Shown piece by piece: positions 1-12,236 of a DNA stretch of 64,000 bases. Source of the stretch: Cryptomeria japonica (lineage: Eukaryota > Streptophyta > Pinopsida > Cupressales > Cupressaceae); NCBI RefSeq assembly GCF_030272615.1, contig NC_081405.1:158273954-158337953 (forward strand). Reading direction: 5' to 3'. Position 1 is the stretch's first letter, and each line of letters starts with the position of its first letter. Made by a program: the position numbers and the translations under genes. Under the pieces are notes generated by a model, which was not told the DNA's origin, made no database searches, and saw only the letters and a program-made list of their open reading frames with translations.

Positions 1-861
1 ACAATCAACATCACATACCCTACATCATGTCCCAATCAACCTAATCAAGCCACGTTCATCACCATCCATCTCTAAATAGGAGGGATTGTGTTTCCTATCC
101 TAAGTCATCCAATAAGTCAAGAAAGTTACTCTATCTGCACAGATACATCGACTCACACACACCTAGACTATCAACAGATACTCTGATCAAGTATCTTCGG
201 GTCTCAACAGGTAATCGATTATGGTAATCCTAGACTACATTAGGCATTTATCATAATGACCTAGTCTCAATGGGGCTGCCATGATTCCCCACAACCATCC
301 ATCACACGCACATACTATCAAGTGATCAACCAATCAAACACAATCACATCGAACAATTACATCAATTGTCTACGTCTCAACAAGTATTTTGCTTCATATA
401 CCTTGACTTCATCGGGCAATTATATCAATTGTCTAAGTCACATCAGGTCACTTTGATTCACTTACTCAGACTTTATCATGTCCAAGCGACCAACTGACAT
501 CAACTGTCATGCTTTGACTTGACTGGGGCAATTAAACCGATTGCACCAGATTGTCCAGCCAATTTTGATCAATTGTATAGCATCAATCCAAACCCCACAC
601 TACATCTGCTATGTATCTCTTGCATGACCTCAGGGTACTCGCTGGCTTGTTGTTTCTTCATATTCACTCCATTTTCTCCCATTCTTTCATCATTAGTTCT
701 AATTTCTTCTATTCTACATCCCCTCCACTTTTCATTCTTTTTCGAGAGACCGCCCGATTTTTCAAAAAAATAAAAAATAAAAATTCGGCCCATCTTTCGA
801 GGGGGCATACCACCCATTAAATTTACATTTTATGGGCATTTCTTCACACTTATTTTTCTTT

Positions 862-906
862 CTTTGAAACGACGCGATAAACTGCACCGTCTCAAAGAGG
901 GGCAAA
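862..906 (+). other. Conserved hairpin overlapping the polypurine tract
   Basis: CTTTGAAAC (862-870) can pair with GTCTCAAAG (889-897), and the 3' arm runs into the purine-rich stretch AAAGAGGGGCAAA (894-906) just before the LTR. In Gypsy elements such a tract primes plus-strand DNA synthesis. The same arrangement is at 59015-59060 in the younger Tat element, with loop changes that keep an inner GCG/YGC pairing. Confidence 0.7.
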
Positions 907-1210
907 TGTAGTCACATAAATTTGTCCACTTAATTAAATGAATACTTAGTATTTATTTGATTATTTAACCATCAATTAATAATTAATTAAATTAATATTT
1001 AATTAATTCATCTTAACCCTATTCTCCTATTAATTAAATAAATTATTCAATTTATTTGATTTAAATCACTTAACCAAATTCAGACCATTAATTAAATAAA
1101 TAAATCATATTTATTTAATTAAATCTTCTCTCACATTTAAATAAATTAATATTTATTTAAATCCCCCAAAATCCCACCTCTCACATTTAAATAAATTAAC
1201 ATTTATTTAA

Positions 1211-1370
1211 ATCACCTTTATCCTCCACCCACTTGTATTTTCCTACAAAAGCAAGTTGCACAATTATTTTAAATAAATAATTTATTTAAATCACCTTTAT
1301 CCTCCACCCACTTGTATTTTCCTACAAAAGCAAGTTGCACAACTATTTTAAATAAATTATTTATTTAAAA
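1211..1370 (+). repeat. Two-copy tandem duplication (about 80 bp) in the LTR
   Basis: A block starting ATCACCTTTATCCTCC at 1211 recurs at about 1290 with near identity, including the CCTACAAAAGCAAGTTGCAC segment. Unit length is 79-80 bp. Confidence 0.85.
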
Positions 1371-1396
1371 TCCTATTTATCCTCACCCACTTGAAA

Positions 1397-1850
1397 CCTT
1401 TAATGGTTTCCCTTAAAGTCTTCAAACTTGATGGCTTTAAAGTCTTCAAACTTGATGGCTTCCTTCTAGAGTCTTCTCATACCTTTAATGGTTTCCCTTA
1501 AAGTCTTCAAACTTGATGGCTTTAAAGTCTTCAAACTTGATGGCTTCCTTCTATAGTCTTCTTAAGCCTTTAATGGTTTCCCTTAAAGTCTTCAAACTTG
1601 ATGGCTTTAAAGTCTTCAAACTTGATGGCTTCCTTCTATAGTCTTCTTAAGCCTTTAATGGTTTCCCTTAAAGTCTTCAAACTTGATGGCTTTAAAGTTT
1701 TCAAACTTGATGGCTTCCTTCTATAGTCTTCTTAAGCCTTTAATGGTTTCCCTTAAAGTCTTCAAACTTGATGGCTTTAAAGTCTTCAAACTTTAATGGT
1801 TTTCCTTAAAGTCTTCAAGCCTTTAATGGTTTCCCTCAAAGTCTTCAAGC
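1397..1850 (+). repeat. 85-bp tandem array in the LTR
   Basis: Units starting CCTTTAATGGTTTCCCTTAA occur at 1397, 1482, 1567, 1652 and 1737, exactly 85 bp apart, then decay to about 1850. Each unit contains two nearly identical halves around AAAGTCTTCAAACTTGATGG. The array lies in the LTR's U3 portion, upstream of the TATA box at 2488. Confidence 0.92.
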
Positions 1851-2487
1851 ATTTTAATGCTTTATCTTCCTTTTTCTCATTTAAATAAATTAATATTTAT
1901 TTGAATATTTATCCAAATGCAAATTACACCATTTAATTGAAATAAATGATTTTATTTTAATTGAAAATACCAAAATTCCTCCCAGTTGCATTTTCCTTCA
2001 AAATCCACTTGCATGCCTAAAACCCCTTCTAGATTCTTCTAAACCTTTCCTAATTAACCTAATCCATCCCCTAAATATTGTCACATTCCTAAGCAAATTG
2101 GAGTCACTTCTCAAAGACTCCAAAGTCTTTGAAAAGCAATTAATGCTTTGTGTGTTCAACAAATTAACCTCTAAAGTCTTCCAAACCACTTATGGCTCTT
2201 ACATGACCATTAATGGTTAATTCCACTTGCACCCATGGTTAAGGACTTTGACCCCTAACTTAACCCTCATGTAACCCATGTGTCTCTTCAAAGCATTAAT
2301 TTTTTTGACTAGGGTAACCATCATGTCCCCTCAAGCATTTAATGCTCCTTATCTCTCCTCTCAAGCCTCCTCATGGTGACACTTGTCAACATGGGATTGG
2401 GTTGAAAGTCTCACATGGATTGAATATCTTTCAATCCTAACCCTTGTTAAGATTACTCAATCTTAACCCTTCATTTCCCCATTTCTT

Positions 2488-2497
2488 CTATAAATAG
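2488..2497 (+). promoter_or_regulatory. TATA box of the old LTR
   Basis: CTATAAATAG matches the plant TATA consensus and lies in the second half of the LTR, where U3 meets R in LTR retrotransposons. Transcription would be expected to start around 2520. Confidence 0.6.
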
Positions 2498-3036
2498 AAC
2501 CCTTCTCCTCAAGCAAAAAGAGAAACATTTTAGAGTATTGTTGTTATACTGGCATTAGCATAGAGCTTTCTCATAGCATCACTATCTACACTTGCATAGC
2601 ATTTGCTTATCATATTCAACTATCTTGAATCTCCATATGGCATCCATGGCTAATGCTAAAAGCTGAGAGCTACACTAATTTGGGACTTGGAGAGGAGAGG
2701 AACAAGGGAGGAGCAACTATGAGCATCTTGATTAGCTATTTTATTCTATGTTTATATGCTTTCTATTTCATGCTTAATATCTCTCTTGATATGCCTGTTT
2801 AGGATAATCTTTTGTTGCTAACACTAATGTTTGTTTCTTGTGCTCTTGTGTGTGTTGCCATCAAACAGATTTTCTAATCCTTTTTGCAGAGCATCAGTTG
2901 TATATCATCAAAAAATACCTTCATGAGCATAAAGGTTATGCGATAATTATATCATAAAAAATTATCAAATAGTGTTCTCTAATAACAAAAATTGTAAAGC
3001 TCATCAAATGCATGATAATAAGTCATGTTGCAAAAA

Positions 3037-6000
3037 TACGTCCCCTAACGACATGATTTGGTGTCTTAAGGGGTCTGATGGTGTCGTTAGGGGTCATATG
3101 GTGTCCCATGAACCCTTATGACCTCTTAGGACACCATATGACCCCTAATGACACCATATTGGGTCGCTTTGGGTCATATTGTGTCCTAAGGGGTCCTATG
3201 GTGTCCCAAGACACCATATGACCCCTATGGACACCATATGACCCCTAACGACACCATAGGACCCCTTAAGACACCAAATCATGTCGTTAGGGGTCATATT
3301 GTGTCTTACGGGGTCGTAGGACACAATATGACCCCTAACGACACAATTTGGTGTTTTAAGGGGTATTATGGTGTCACAAGACATCTTATGATCCCTAACG
3401 ACACCATAGGACCCTTAAAACACCAAATCATAACATTAAGGGTCATATTGTGTCTTACGGGGTCGTAGGACACAATATGACCCCTAACGACATGATTTGG
3501 TGTCTTAAGGGGTCTGATGGTGTCATTAGGGGTCATATGGTGTCCATAGGGGTCATATGGTGTCCCATGAACCCTTATGACCTCTTAGGACACCATATGA
3601 CCCCTAATGACACCATATTGGGTCGCTTTGGGTCATATTGTGTCGTTAGGGGTCATATTGTGTCTTAAGGGGTCCTATGGTGTCCCAAGACACCATATGA
3701 CCCCTATGGACACCATATGACCCCTATGGACACCATATGACCCCTAACGACACCATCGGACCCCTTAGGACACCAAATCATGTCGTTAGGGGCCATATTG
3801 TGTCCTACGACCCCGTACGACACAATATGATCCCTAATGATATTATTTGGTGTCTTAAGGGGTCCTATGGTGTCGAAGACACCATAGGACCCCTTAAGAC
3901 ACAATATGACCCAAAGCGACCCAATATGGTGTCATTAGGGGTCATATGGTGTCCTAAGAGGTCATAAGGGTTCATGGGACACCATATGACCCCTATGGAC
4001 ACCATATGACCCCTAACGACACCATCGGACCACTTAAGACACCAAATCATGTCGTTAGGGGTCATATTGTGTCCTAAGACCTTGTAGGACACAATATGAC
4101 CCCTAATGACATGATTTGGTGTCTTAAGGGGTCCTATGGTGTCATTATGGATCATATGGTGTCTTGTGACACCATAAGACCCCTTAAGACACCAAATTGT
4201 GTCGTTAGGGGTCATATTGTGTCCTACGACCCCGTAAGACACAATATGACCCCTAACGACATGATTTGGTGTCTTAAGGGGTCCTATGGTGTCGTTAGGA
4301 GTCATATGGTGTCCATAGGTGTCATATGGTGTCTTGGGACACCATAGGACCCCTTAGGACATGATATGACCCCTAACAACATGATTTGGTGTCTTAAGGG
4401 GTTTGATGGTGTCCATAGGGGTCATATGGTGTTCCATGAACCCTTATGACCTCTTAGGACACCATATGACCCCTAATGACACCATTTTGGGTCGCTTTGG
4501 GTCATATTGTGTCGTTAGGGGTCATATTGTGTCTTAAGGGGTCCTATGGTGTCCCAAGACACCATATGACCCCTATGGACACCATATGACCCCTAACGAC
4601 ACCATAGGACCCCTTAAGACACCAAATCATGTCGTTAGGGGTCATATTGTGTCCTACAGGTTGTAGGACACAATATGACCCCTAACGACAGGTTGTAGGA
4701 CAATATGACCCCTAATGACATGATTTGGTGTCTTAAGGGGTCCTATGGTGTCGTTAGGGGTCATATGGTGTCCATAGGGGTCATATGGTGTCTTGGGACA
4801 CCATAGGACCCCTTAAGACACAATATGAACCCTAACGACACAATATGACCCAAAGCAACCCAATATGGTGTCATTAGGGGTCATATGGTGTCTTAAGGGG
4901 TCCCATGGTGTCCCAAGACACCATATGACCCCTATCGACACCATATGACCCCTAACAACACCATAGGACCCCTTAAGACACCAGATCATATCGTTAGGGA
5001 TCATATTATGTCGTACGGGGTCGTAGGACACAATATGACCCCTAACGACATGATCTGGTGTCTTAAGGGGTCCTATGGTGTTGTTAGGGGTCATATGGTG
5101 CCCATAGGGGTCATATGGTGTCTTGGGACACCATAGGACCCCTTAAGACACAATATGACCCCTAACGACACAATATGACCCAAAGGGACCCAATATGGTG
5201 TCATTAGGGGTCATATGGTGTCTTAAGGGGTCCTATGGTGTCGCAAGACACCATAGGACCCCTAACGACACCATAGGACCCCTTAAGACACCAAATCATA
5301 TCGTTAGGGATCATATTGTGTTGTACGGGGTTGTAGGACACAATATGACCCCTAACGAAATGATTTGGTGTCTTAAGGGGTCCTATGGTGTCATTAGGGG
5401 TCATATGGTGTCTGTAGGGGTCATATAGTGTCCTGGGACACCATAGGACCCCTTAAGACACAATATGACCCCTAACGACACAATATGACCCAAAGCAACC
5501 AAATATGGTGTCATTAGGGGTCATATGGTGTCTTAAGGGGTCCCATGGTGTCCCAAGACACCATATGACCCCTATGGACACCATATGACCCCTAACGACA
5601 CCATATGACCCCTTAAGACACCAAATCATGTCGTTAAGGGTCATATTGTTTCCTAAGGGGTCCTATGGTGTCGCAAGACACCATATGACACATTTGGACA
5701 CCATATGACCCCTAACAACACCATAGGACCCCTTAAGACACCAAATTATGTCATTAGGGGTGATATTGTGTCTTACGGGGTCATAGGACACAATATGACC
5801 CCTAACGACACAATTTGGTGTCTTAAGGGGTCTTATGGTGTCACAAGACACCATATGATCCCTAACAACACCATAGGACCCCTTAAGACACCAAATCATA
5901 ACATTAGGTGTCATATTGTGTCTTACGGATTCGTAGGACACAATATGACCCCTAACGACATGATTTGGTGTCTTAAGCGGTCTGATGGTGTCGTTAGGGG

Positions 6001-7665
6001 TCATCTGGTGTCCATAGGGGTCATATGGTGTGCCATGAACCCTTATGACCTCTTAGGACACCATATGACCCCTAATGACACCATATTGGGTCGCTTTGGG
6101 TCATATTGTGTCGTTAGGGGTCATATTGTGTCTTAAGGGGTCCTATGGTGTCCCAAGACACCATATGACCCCTATGGACACCATATGACCCCTAACGACA
6201 CCATAGGACCCCTTAAGACACCGAATCATGTCGTTAGGGGTCATATTGTGTCATATGGTGTCTTGGGACACCATAGGACCCCTTAAGACACAATATGACC
6301 CCTAACGACACAATATGACCCAAAGCGACCCAATATGGTGTCATTAGGGGTCATATGGTGTCCTAAGGGGTCTTATGGTGTCCCAAGACACCATATGACC
6401 TCTAACAACACCATAGGACCCCTTAAGACACCAAATCATATTGTTAGGGATCATATTGTGTAGTACGGGGTCGTAGGACACAATATGACCCCTAACGACA
6501 TGATTTGGTGTCTTAAGGGGTCATATGGTGTCGTTAGGGGTCATATGGTGTCCATAGGGGTCATATGGTGTCTTGGGACACCATAGGACCCCTTAAGACA
6601 CAATATGACCCCTAACGACACAATATGACCCAAAGCGACCCAATATGGTGTCATTAGGGGTCATATGGTGTCCTAAGAGGTCATAAGGGTTCATGGGACA
6701 CCATATAACCTCTATGGACACCATATGACCCCTAACGACACCATCGGACCCCTTAAGACACCAAATCATGTCGTTAGGGGTCATATTGTGTCCTACGACC
6801 CCGTAAGACACAATATGACTCCTAATGTTATGATTTGGTGTCTTAAGGGGTCCTATGGTGTCGTTAGGGATCATATGGTGTCTTGTGACACCATAAGACC
6901 CCTTAAGACACCAAATTGTGTCGTTAGGGGTCATATTGTGTCCTACGACCCCGTAAGACACAATATGACCCCTACCAACATGATTTGGTGTCTTAAGGGG
7001 TCCTATGGTGCCGTTAGGGGTCATATGGTGTCCATAGGGGTCATATGGTGTCTTGGGACACCATAGGACCCCTTAGGACACAATATGATACCTAACGACA
7101 TGATTTGGTGTCTTAAGGGGTCTAATGGTGTCGTTAGGGGTCATATGGTGTCCATAGGGGTCATATGGTGTCCCATGAACCCTTATGACCTCTTAGGACA
7201 CCATATGACCCCTAATGACACCATATTGGGTCACTTTGGGTCATATTGTGTCCTAAGGGGTCCTATGGTGTCCCAAGACACCATATGACCTCTATGGACA
7301 CCATATGACCCTTAACGACACCATAGGACCCCTTGAGACACCAAATCATGTCGTTAGGGGTCATATGGTGTCCTAAGGGGTCATAGACCACAATATGACC
7401 CCTTAGGACATAATATGACCCAAAGCGACCCAATATGGTGTCATTAGGGGTCATATGGTGTCCTGAGAGGTCATAAGGGTTCATGGGACACCATATCACA
7501 TAACTATCATTAGGGGTCATAGTTATGGGTCGTAAGACACAATATGACCCCTAACGACATGATTTGGTGTCTTAAGGGGTCCTATGGTGTCCCAAGACAC
7601 CATATGACCCCTAACGACACCATAGGTCCCCTTAAGACACCAAATTGTGTCATTAGGGGTCATAT

Positions 7666-7667
<2 letters not shown>
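3037..7667. repeat. Strand-switching 20-bp minisatellite, 4.6 kb
   Basis: The tract is built almost entirely from a degenerate 20-bp unit close to TGTCNTTAGGGGTCATATGG, about 230 copies. Runs of forward units alternate with runs of reverse complements (CCATATGACCCCTAANGACA), joined by short palindromic junctions such as GGTGTCTTGGGACACC. From about 4680 to 7490 the 20-bp phase is kept with no visible slip even across strand switches. Longer blocks (for example the one containing TTGGGTCGCTTTGGGTCA near 3150, 3620, 6085 and 7225, inverted near 3915, 6625 and 7425) show higher-order duplication. Because the unit lacks stops in most frames, many long but meaningless open frames appear on both strands. 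Confidence 0.95.
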
Positions 7668-7721
<54 letters not shown>

Positions 7722-7750
7722 TCTCCCCCCTCTCCCTCTCTCTCCCTCTC

Positions 7751-7823
<73 letters not shown>

Positions 7824-7843
7824 CCCTCTCCTTCTCTCCCTCT
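7668..7843. repeat. (CT)n microsatellite
   Basis: About 176 bp of nearly pure CT dinucleotides with a few C-rich interruptions. It begins directly at the last minisatellite unit (TCATATGG then TCTCTC) with no spacer. Confidence 0.97.
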
Positions 7844-7860
7844 TTAAAAATGACTAATAA

Positions 7861-7893
7861 AATCCGATATCCGATTTAATCGGATATTGGATT
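7861..7893. repeat. 15-bp inverted repeat with a 3-nt loop
   Basis: The left arm AATCCGATATCCGAT (7861-7875) and right arm (7879-7893) are complementary at 14 of 15 positions around loop TTA. A further ATCCGATATCCGATT copy lies near 7929-7943. Its role is unknown; it could be the terminus of a short element. Confidence 0.75.
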
Positions 7894-9749
7894 TTTGCCA
7901 TGTGGCACTTTACTTCATAAATGGCGGCTATCCGATATCCGATTTTTGTACTCAAATTTTCAAATTTTAAATTTCGGCTCAGGAATGCTTTGGTATTAGG
8001 CTTGGAAGTTACAAGCCTGCAAAATCAACTGAAAAAACGTGTTTTTCAGTATTCCCTGGTTTTCCAGACTTTACACTGGTGGCTGACGACTTTTTTTGTA
8101 GCCAAAATTGATAAAACGAAAAGGGTTTTTTAAGGACGTTCCCAGCTTTCCAACAATATAAGGCTTGTCTTATTTTGACTTTAGTAAATAATTATTATTT
8201 ATTTTCTAATTGAATTCTGACAATAGTCCTGATTAATATACTGATTGAAAAACACTAATAACTTTCAAACGGTATAACATTTTTTGAAACCAAAACATGT
8301 GTCACATCCTATGCTTCGTCTAATATAGGGAAAAATTAAAAAAAATTAAATTTCATAAGGTTTTGACTAAGTTAAGGTGGTCAGACGTAGGAGTTTCTGA
8401 ATTTTTGAAAAGCTGTAGTAAAAAAATCATAAATAATTATTTAATTCATAAAAAATTAAAAAAAAATATGTGTCACATCCGGACATGAGTCTAATACTTA
8501 TATTATAAATATTATAGAAAAATATTAAGATTTGATTGTGATTAGGGTGGTCAGACATATGTCTACTTCTTATTTTTTTCCTGAAATTTTAGTACCACTG
8601 CATTGAAATTTGAAATTTTCATCAAATATGATTTTTTTTTTCCAAAAAAAAACTAGTAGCTTAGAAACTACATTCAATTTTCTATATATTCTCTTCTTAC
8701 ATATTTTAAAAATAATGTTCACAACTTATTCAAATTTTCATGTCAAGTTGCATAACTCTGATTTTTCTAAAATTTCATTGCCACTTAAGGGCCTATTTTG
8801 GCACACCATGATCCTGCACATACCCGTTTGTTTTATGATAAATGTAAAAGGTGAGTACAATAAATACCTTGTATTTTATAATAAAATGCAAAAGGATGTC
8901 AACAAATTTTGTGATCATTTCAAGCTAAATATAAATTGCATTTTAACTATATATATATTATTTTCATAACAATAAATATAATTTTGTATGTTGAAATATT
9001 GAATCATTTGTGTTGGATATAGATATAGATAAGAAGATTTATGGTTAACAAAAGGTTTTGAATTAAATCGCTGCATGCAAGTTAAATTTTAAATCAGACT
9101 ATGATGTTTTAACAACTAATAATATGTTTTTGTTCAACTACCAAAGGATCAATATAAAGTTTTGATCAAATATTTAAAAATTTATTTTACAATTTATTTA
9201 ATTATTCATTCTAGAATTAAGGCATGTGACTTTGGGTCTACATGTATGAGGGTTTTTGTCTCTCAAGTTATGCACCTGGATATTCCACCCGGCTCATCCT
9301 TGCCTTGGAAATGGTGTTTAGTGCTTGTTTGCTTTGATTCAAGCCACCATCAATTTGCCCTATACATTTTGTGGTTTTTTTCTTTGTTTTTAGACTGATT
9401 TATTGCATACTATAGTACACAGTGGTCTTTAGGCTCATTACACAAATGTGATCGTGTTATGATCTGATTGGCTTGTATGGACATAGGACAACAAGTGGAA
9501 GGTAAGTAAAACCCTAGTAATAGTAAGTTTGTTCAGGGAAAACCCTTATCTAAATGGAAAGAGTAGAGAAACATGCAAGGAAGTAGTGCAAGAGGAAGAA
9601 AACAAGGAGATACCTGTGGAAGCAGTGTTTAATGTCTAATGAGATGGTTCAGGGATTTCCCAAGGTAAAGGATAAATAGATAGAGGAGCATCCAAAGGAG
9701 GTAAGGACTCTATCCTTCTAGGATTTTAAAGCTAAACCCTAATGAATAA
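7894..9749. other. AT-rich spacer without a recognised gene
   Basis: No open frame here resembles a known protein. A diverged duplication is visible: a block with TGTGTCACATCC and, about 85 bp later, GGTGGTCAGAC occurs near 8298-8390 and again near 8469-8560, about 171 bp apart. The sequence is probably decayed repeat DNA, possibly including the 5' untranslated part of the LINE that follows. Confidence 0.5.
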
Positions 9750-9799
9750 ATGGTTAAGGCCATGAGGAAAGAAGAACAAGACTAAAAAATAATGCAATA

Positions 9800-11110
9800 T
9801 TTTTCGAGAGTTTGTATAATAAATCCCTACTTGCAAGAAGGTTTCTTGATAACTTGTTGAATACAATCTCGCGAAGGAAGAGTTGGATTAATATAACCTT
9901 TTGTAAGATGATCCAATCCGGATTGTTTGTTATTTTTATAAATAATTTCCAAACATGCAAAAAAGGGTTGTTGACAAAAAATATTGGAATGTAGGAAACT
10001 CCCTTTTCAAATCCATACAATAGGCACTAGATGTATCCAAAAATGAAATCTTATTTTGTTTAGCAATGAAATAGATTCAAGTTTAAAATGTTCTTGTCCA
10101 TTAGGTAAAACTATTGGAGCCATTAGGTAAAACTCTTCAAGTGGAAGAATCTCACATTGCCCTTCTACATATGAATGCTAGGGTGTTGATCTCTTTTAGT
10201 GAAGGAGTAAAAATCTTTGACATGATTGAATTCCCCATTATAGATGAAATAGTCAAGTGTCATAAAGAAGCCTTGGGGGTGGGGGGCTTAAATATTATTT
10301 TATGTGCAAATCTGATGGGTACCACAAAAGGGACTACCCTTAAATTGTTAACAAAAAAATGGAAAAGCTATAGGGTTTAATGTTGATACTACAATTCATA
10401 TGAAGGATTGCAATCATTATGAACCTATGGAGGAAGGTAATGAGATAAATATTGAGGCTCCTATGGATAATAATTATGATACAAATATATAGGTTACCAT
10501 GATTGCAACCCCTTATAAACTAGAATCTAGAGTAGTGATTGTTATTGTTAAGAAGATAAGCATGCTAATAAAAAATATGTAATTCAAAATGATAATGCTA
10601 AAGGCGATTCTAACAATGCATAGAACATTAATAAAATATAAAATTCAACTTGTTCCAAGCCTAGAACAAAAAATTCTAAAGAACTATTGTTAGACAAGAT
10701 GAGAGAATTGAATAAAAGTATAATCAGATTATAGAAATCTCTTGAAGACCCTTCTAATGTTACTAAGGAATCAGCTAAATCTATCATGCTCAAAGAACCA
10801 CCCCCTATTTGCCAAGAACCAAACTTCTCAGTTTCCATTATCCCTCCTTCCCGTAGTATTCAAACCTCTAACCTATCTAACACTGCCTAGTCTCTAGGCT
10901 CAAGAAATAGTCTTTCTAATAATGAGGGTTTTGAGTTGAATGGTCATGCTAGTGCATATGCCCTTCCCCCTTTGACTCAAAAATGATGGAGGCAAAGAGA
11001 TGGGAAAAAGTGGCACCAAACAAATCTATGAGGAAAAGGAAGAATGTAAGTAGATCTAATAGCTCTAAGCTAGATGGGAAAAAGGGAAAGGGAGTGATAT
11101 GAACCCAGAT
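9800..11110 (+). pseudogene. LINE ORF1 remnant (DUF4283-like)
   Basis: Broken frames include a stretch like GLFVIFINNFQTCKKGLLTKN and, at 10114-10380, PLGKTLQVEESHIALLHMNA. The same two stretches recur in the other LINE copy as KGFFVMFFKTHA and FLQVEETCSTLPHMNA. This is the pattern of the N-terminal domain of plant LINE ORF1 proteins, which bind element RNA. The remainder to 11110 is lysine- and serine-rich and interrupted by stops. Confidence 0.6.
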
Positions 11111-11129
11111 TGTTTTGAACGACAATGAG

Positions 11130-11830
11130 AATTAAATGAAGATACACTACTTAAATGGTAACATCTAAGGATTTGAATCTCTAAACAAAAAATATATAGT
11201 TAGTAACCTATGTAGTTAGAAAAAAATTCTAGACTTTCCACTCCTTCAAGAAGTTAAAGAAATTGGATTTCAGTTACAAAGCAACATTAGGCTTATTTGG
11301 AAAGATGCTAAGGAATAGTTTATTAAGCATGAAAAAGGGAGAGGGGGGATTGTAGTTCTAATCAATCCTAAATGCACTGAACATGTGAGGAAGTATGACA
11401 TATCCCCATGCAATAGATTTCTATGGCTAAAGATTATGAAAGATGATACACATTTGGGTATATGTGTAGTAAATGCCTCAAAGGATTATAGAGAGAAAAT
11501 TTCACTATAGCAATGTATGGCTTCTAATCTTCCTAGAATCCCATCGATTGTTATTGGGGATTTCAATATGATAGAGTATGAAGAGGATAATAAGAGGGTA
11601 ATAAATGAAGTTGGAAAGGCAATGAGAAATTGTTTTTGTCAAGACTTAAGGGGATACTAAAACAATAGGATCCTTCGGAGGAAATGAAAAGACATAGTAA
11701 GTGTATTTGGTTTACTTGGTGTAATAACCAAAGGGATAAGAGAAGAGTTTACTTAATATTGGATAGAATGTATGTTAATAGAGAGTTGTTTTGTTTTGAG
11801 GATAACCCCAATGTGAATTGTATACAAGTT
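11130..11830 (+). pseudogene. LINE ORF2 endonuclease remnant
   Basis: Conceptual translation reads LLQEVKEIGFQLQSNIRLIWK, then HEKGRGGIVVLINPKC, PCNRFLWLKIM and IPSIVIGDFNMIEYEEDN. These correspond to the apurinic-type endonuclease that nicks target DNA in L1-like elements; GDFN is the catalytic Asp/Asn motif. Several stops interrupt it. The LIWK segment is the point at which the homologous copy 2 was split by the Tat element. Confidence 0.75.
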
Positions 11831-12236
11831 AAATAAATGGCTATGTTAGATCGTCGCCCAATTGAGGCAAATATTGTGCTAGAAGATAAAAATATTAATA
11901 AGAAGGATATAAAGGGTGGACTATTTAAACTAAATGTGGACCTACTCAAGCAAAAAGATATTGTTGATGGGATTTATTCTCTCAGAGCCCTTTATAAAGT
12001 CCTAAACCACGAAGAAAATCTAGTGATATATTGAAATAGATTGATAGGTAATATACAAAATCTATTTAGAACAGTTGGAAAAAGAAATGCTATTAGGAAT
12101 GTCTCCTTCAAAAGGAGTTGATTGATATTGAAGACAATTACAAAAGAATGTAAATAATCCAGAATTAAATGTTAAAATTAAAGACACATAGCATGCATTA
12201 AGGAAATATTAGACCAAATGAGCACAAGGGGCTAGA

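Larger units (their letters stand above)
1..2867 (+). mobile_element. 3' end of an old Tat-like Ty3/Gypsy LTR retrotransposon
   Basis: Positions 1-906 are non-coding sequence ending in a polypurine tract, followed by a long LTR from 907. The assignment rests on similarity to the complete Tat element at 43570-59827. Both have a CGAGGGGGCAT block, then a CTTTGAAAC...GTCTCAAAG hairpin, the purine tract AAAGAGGGGCAAA, and an LTR starting TGTAG.CAC with alternating ATTAAATAAAT and ATTTATTTAAT modules. No coding remnant is visible in 1-906; it has diverged short repeats around 345-430 (ATCAATTGTCTA.GTC). The 5' part of the element lies outside the window. The right end (about 2867) is a guess from a CA terminus, since no target duplication can be checked. 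Confidence 0.75.
907..2867 (+). repeat. 3' LTR of the old Tat-like element
   Basis: The LTR starts TGTAGTCAC immediately after the polypurine tract. Its first 450 bp are AT-rich inverted modules (ATTAAATAAAT / ATTTATTTAAT). Two tandem arrays follow, then a promoter-like TATA box at 2488-2497 and a presumed R-U5 region. It is much longer (about 1.96 kb) than the 767-769 bp LTRs of the related element, largely because of the internal arrays. The exact 3' boundary is uncertain. Confidence 0.65.

Noticed and set aside
3037-7667. CRISPR-like array
   Set aside because: Units are directly adjacent without unique spacers, and the host is a plant.
3196-7879. Many open frames of 60-146 codons on both strands repeating phrases like [14 protein letters not shown] and WCLKGSYGVVRGH
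   Set aside because: They are the six-frame translation of a stop-poor 20-bp repeat. Peptide periodicity follows the DNA unit on both strands, and no start context, domain or composition supports a protein.
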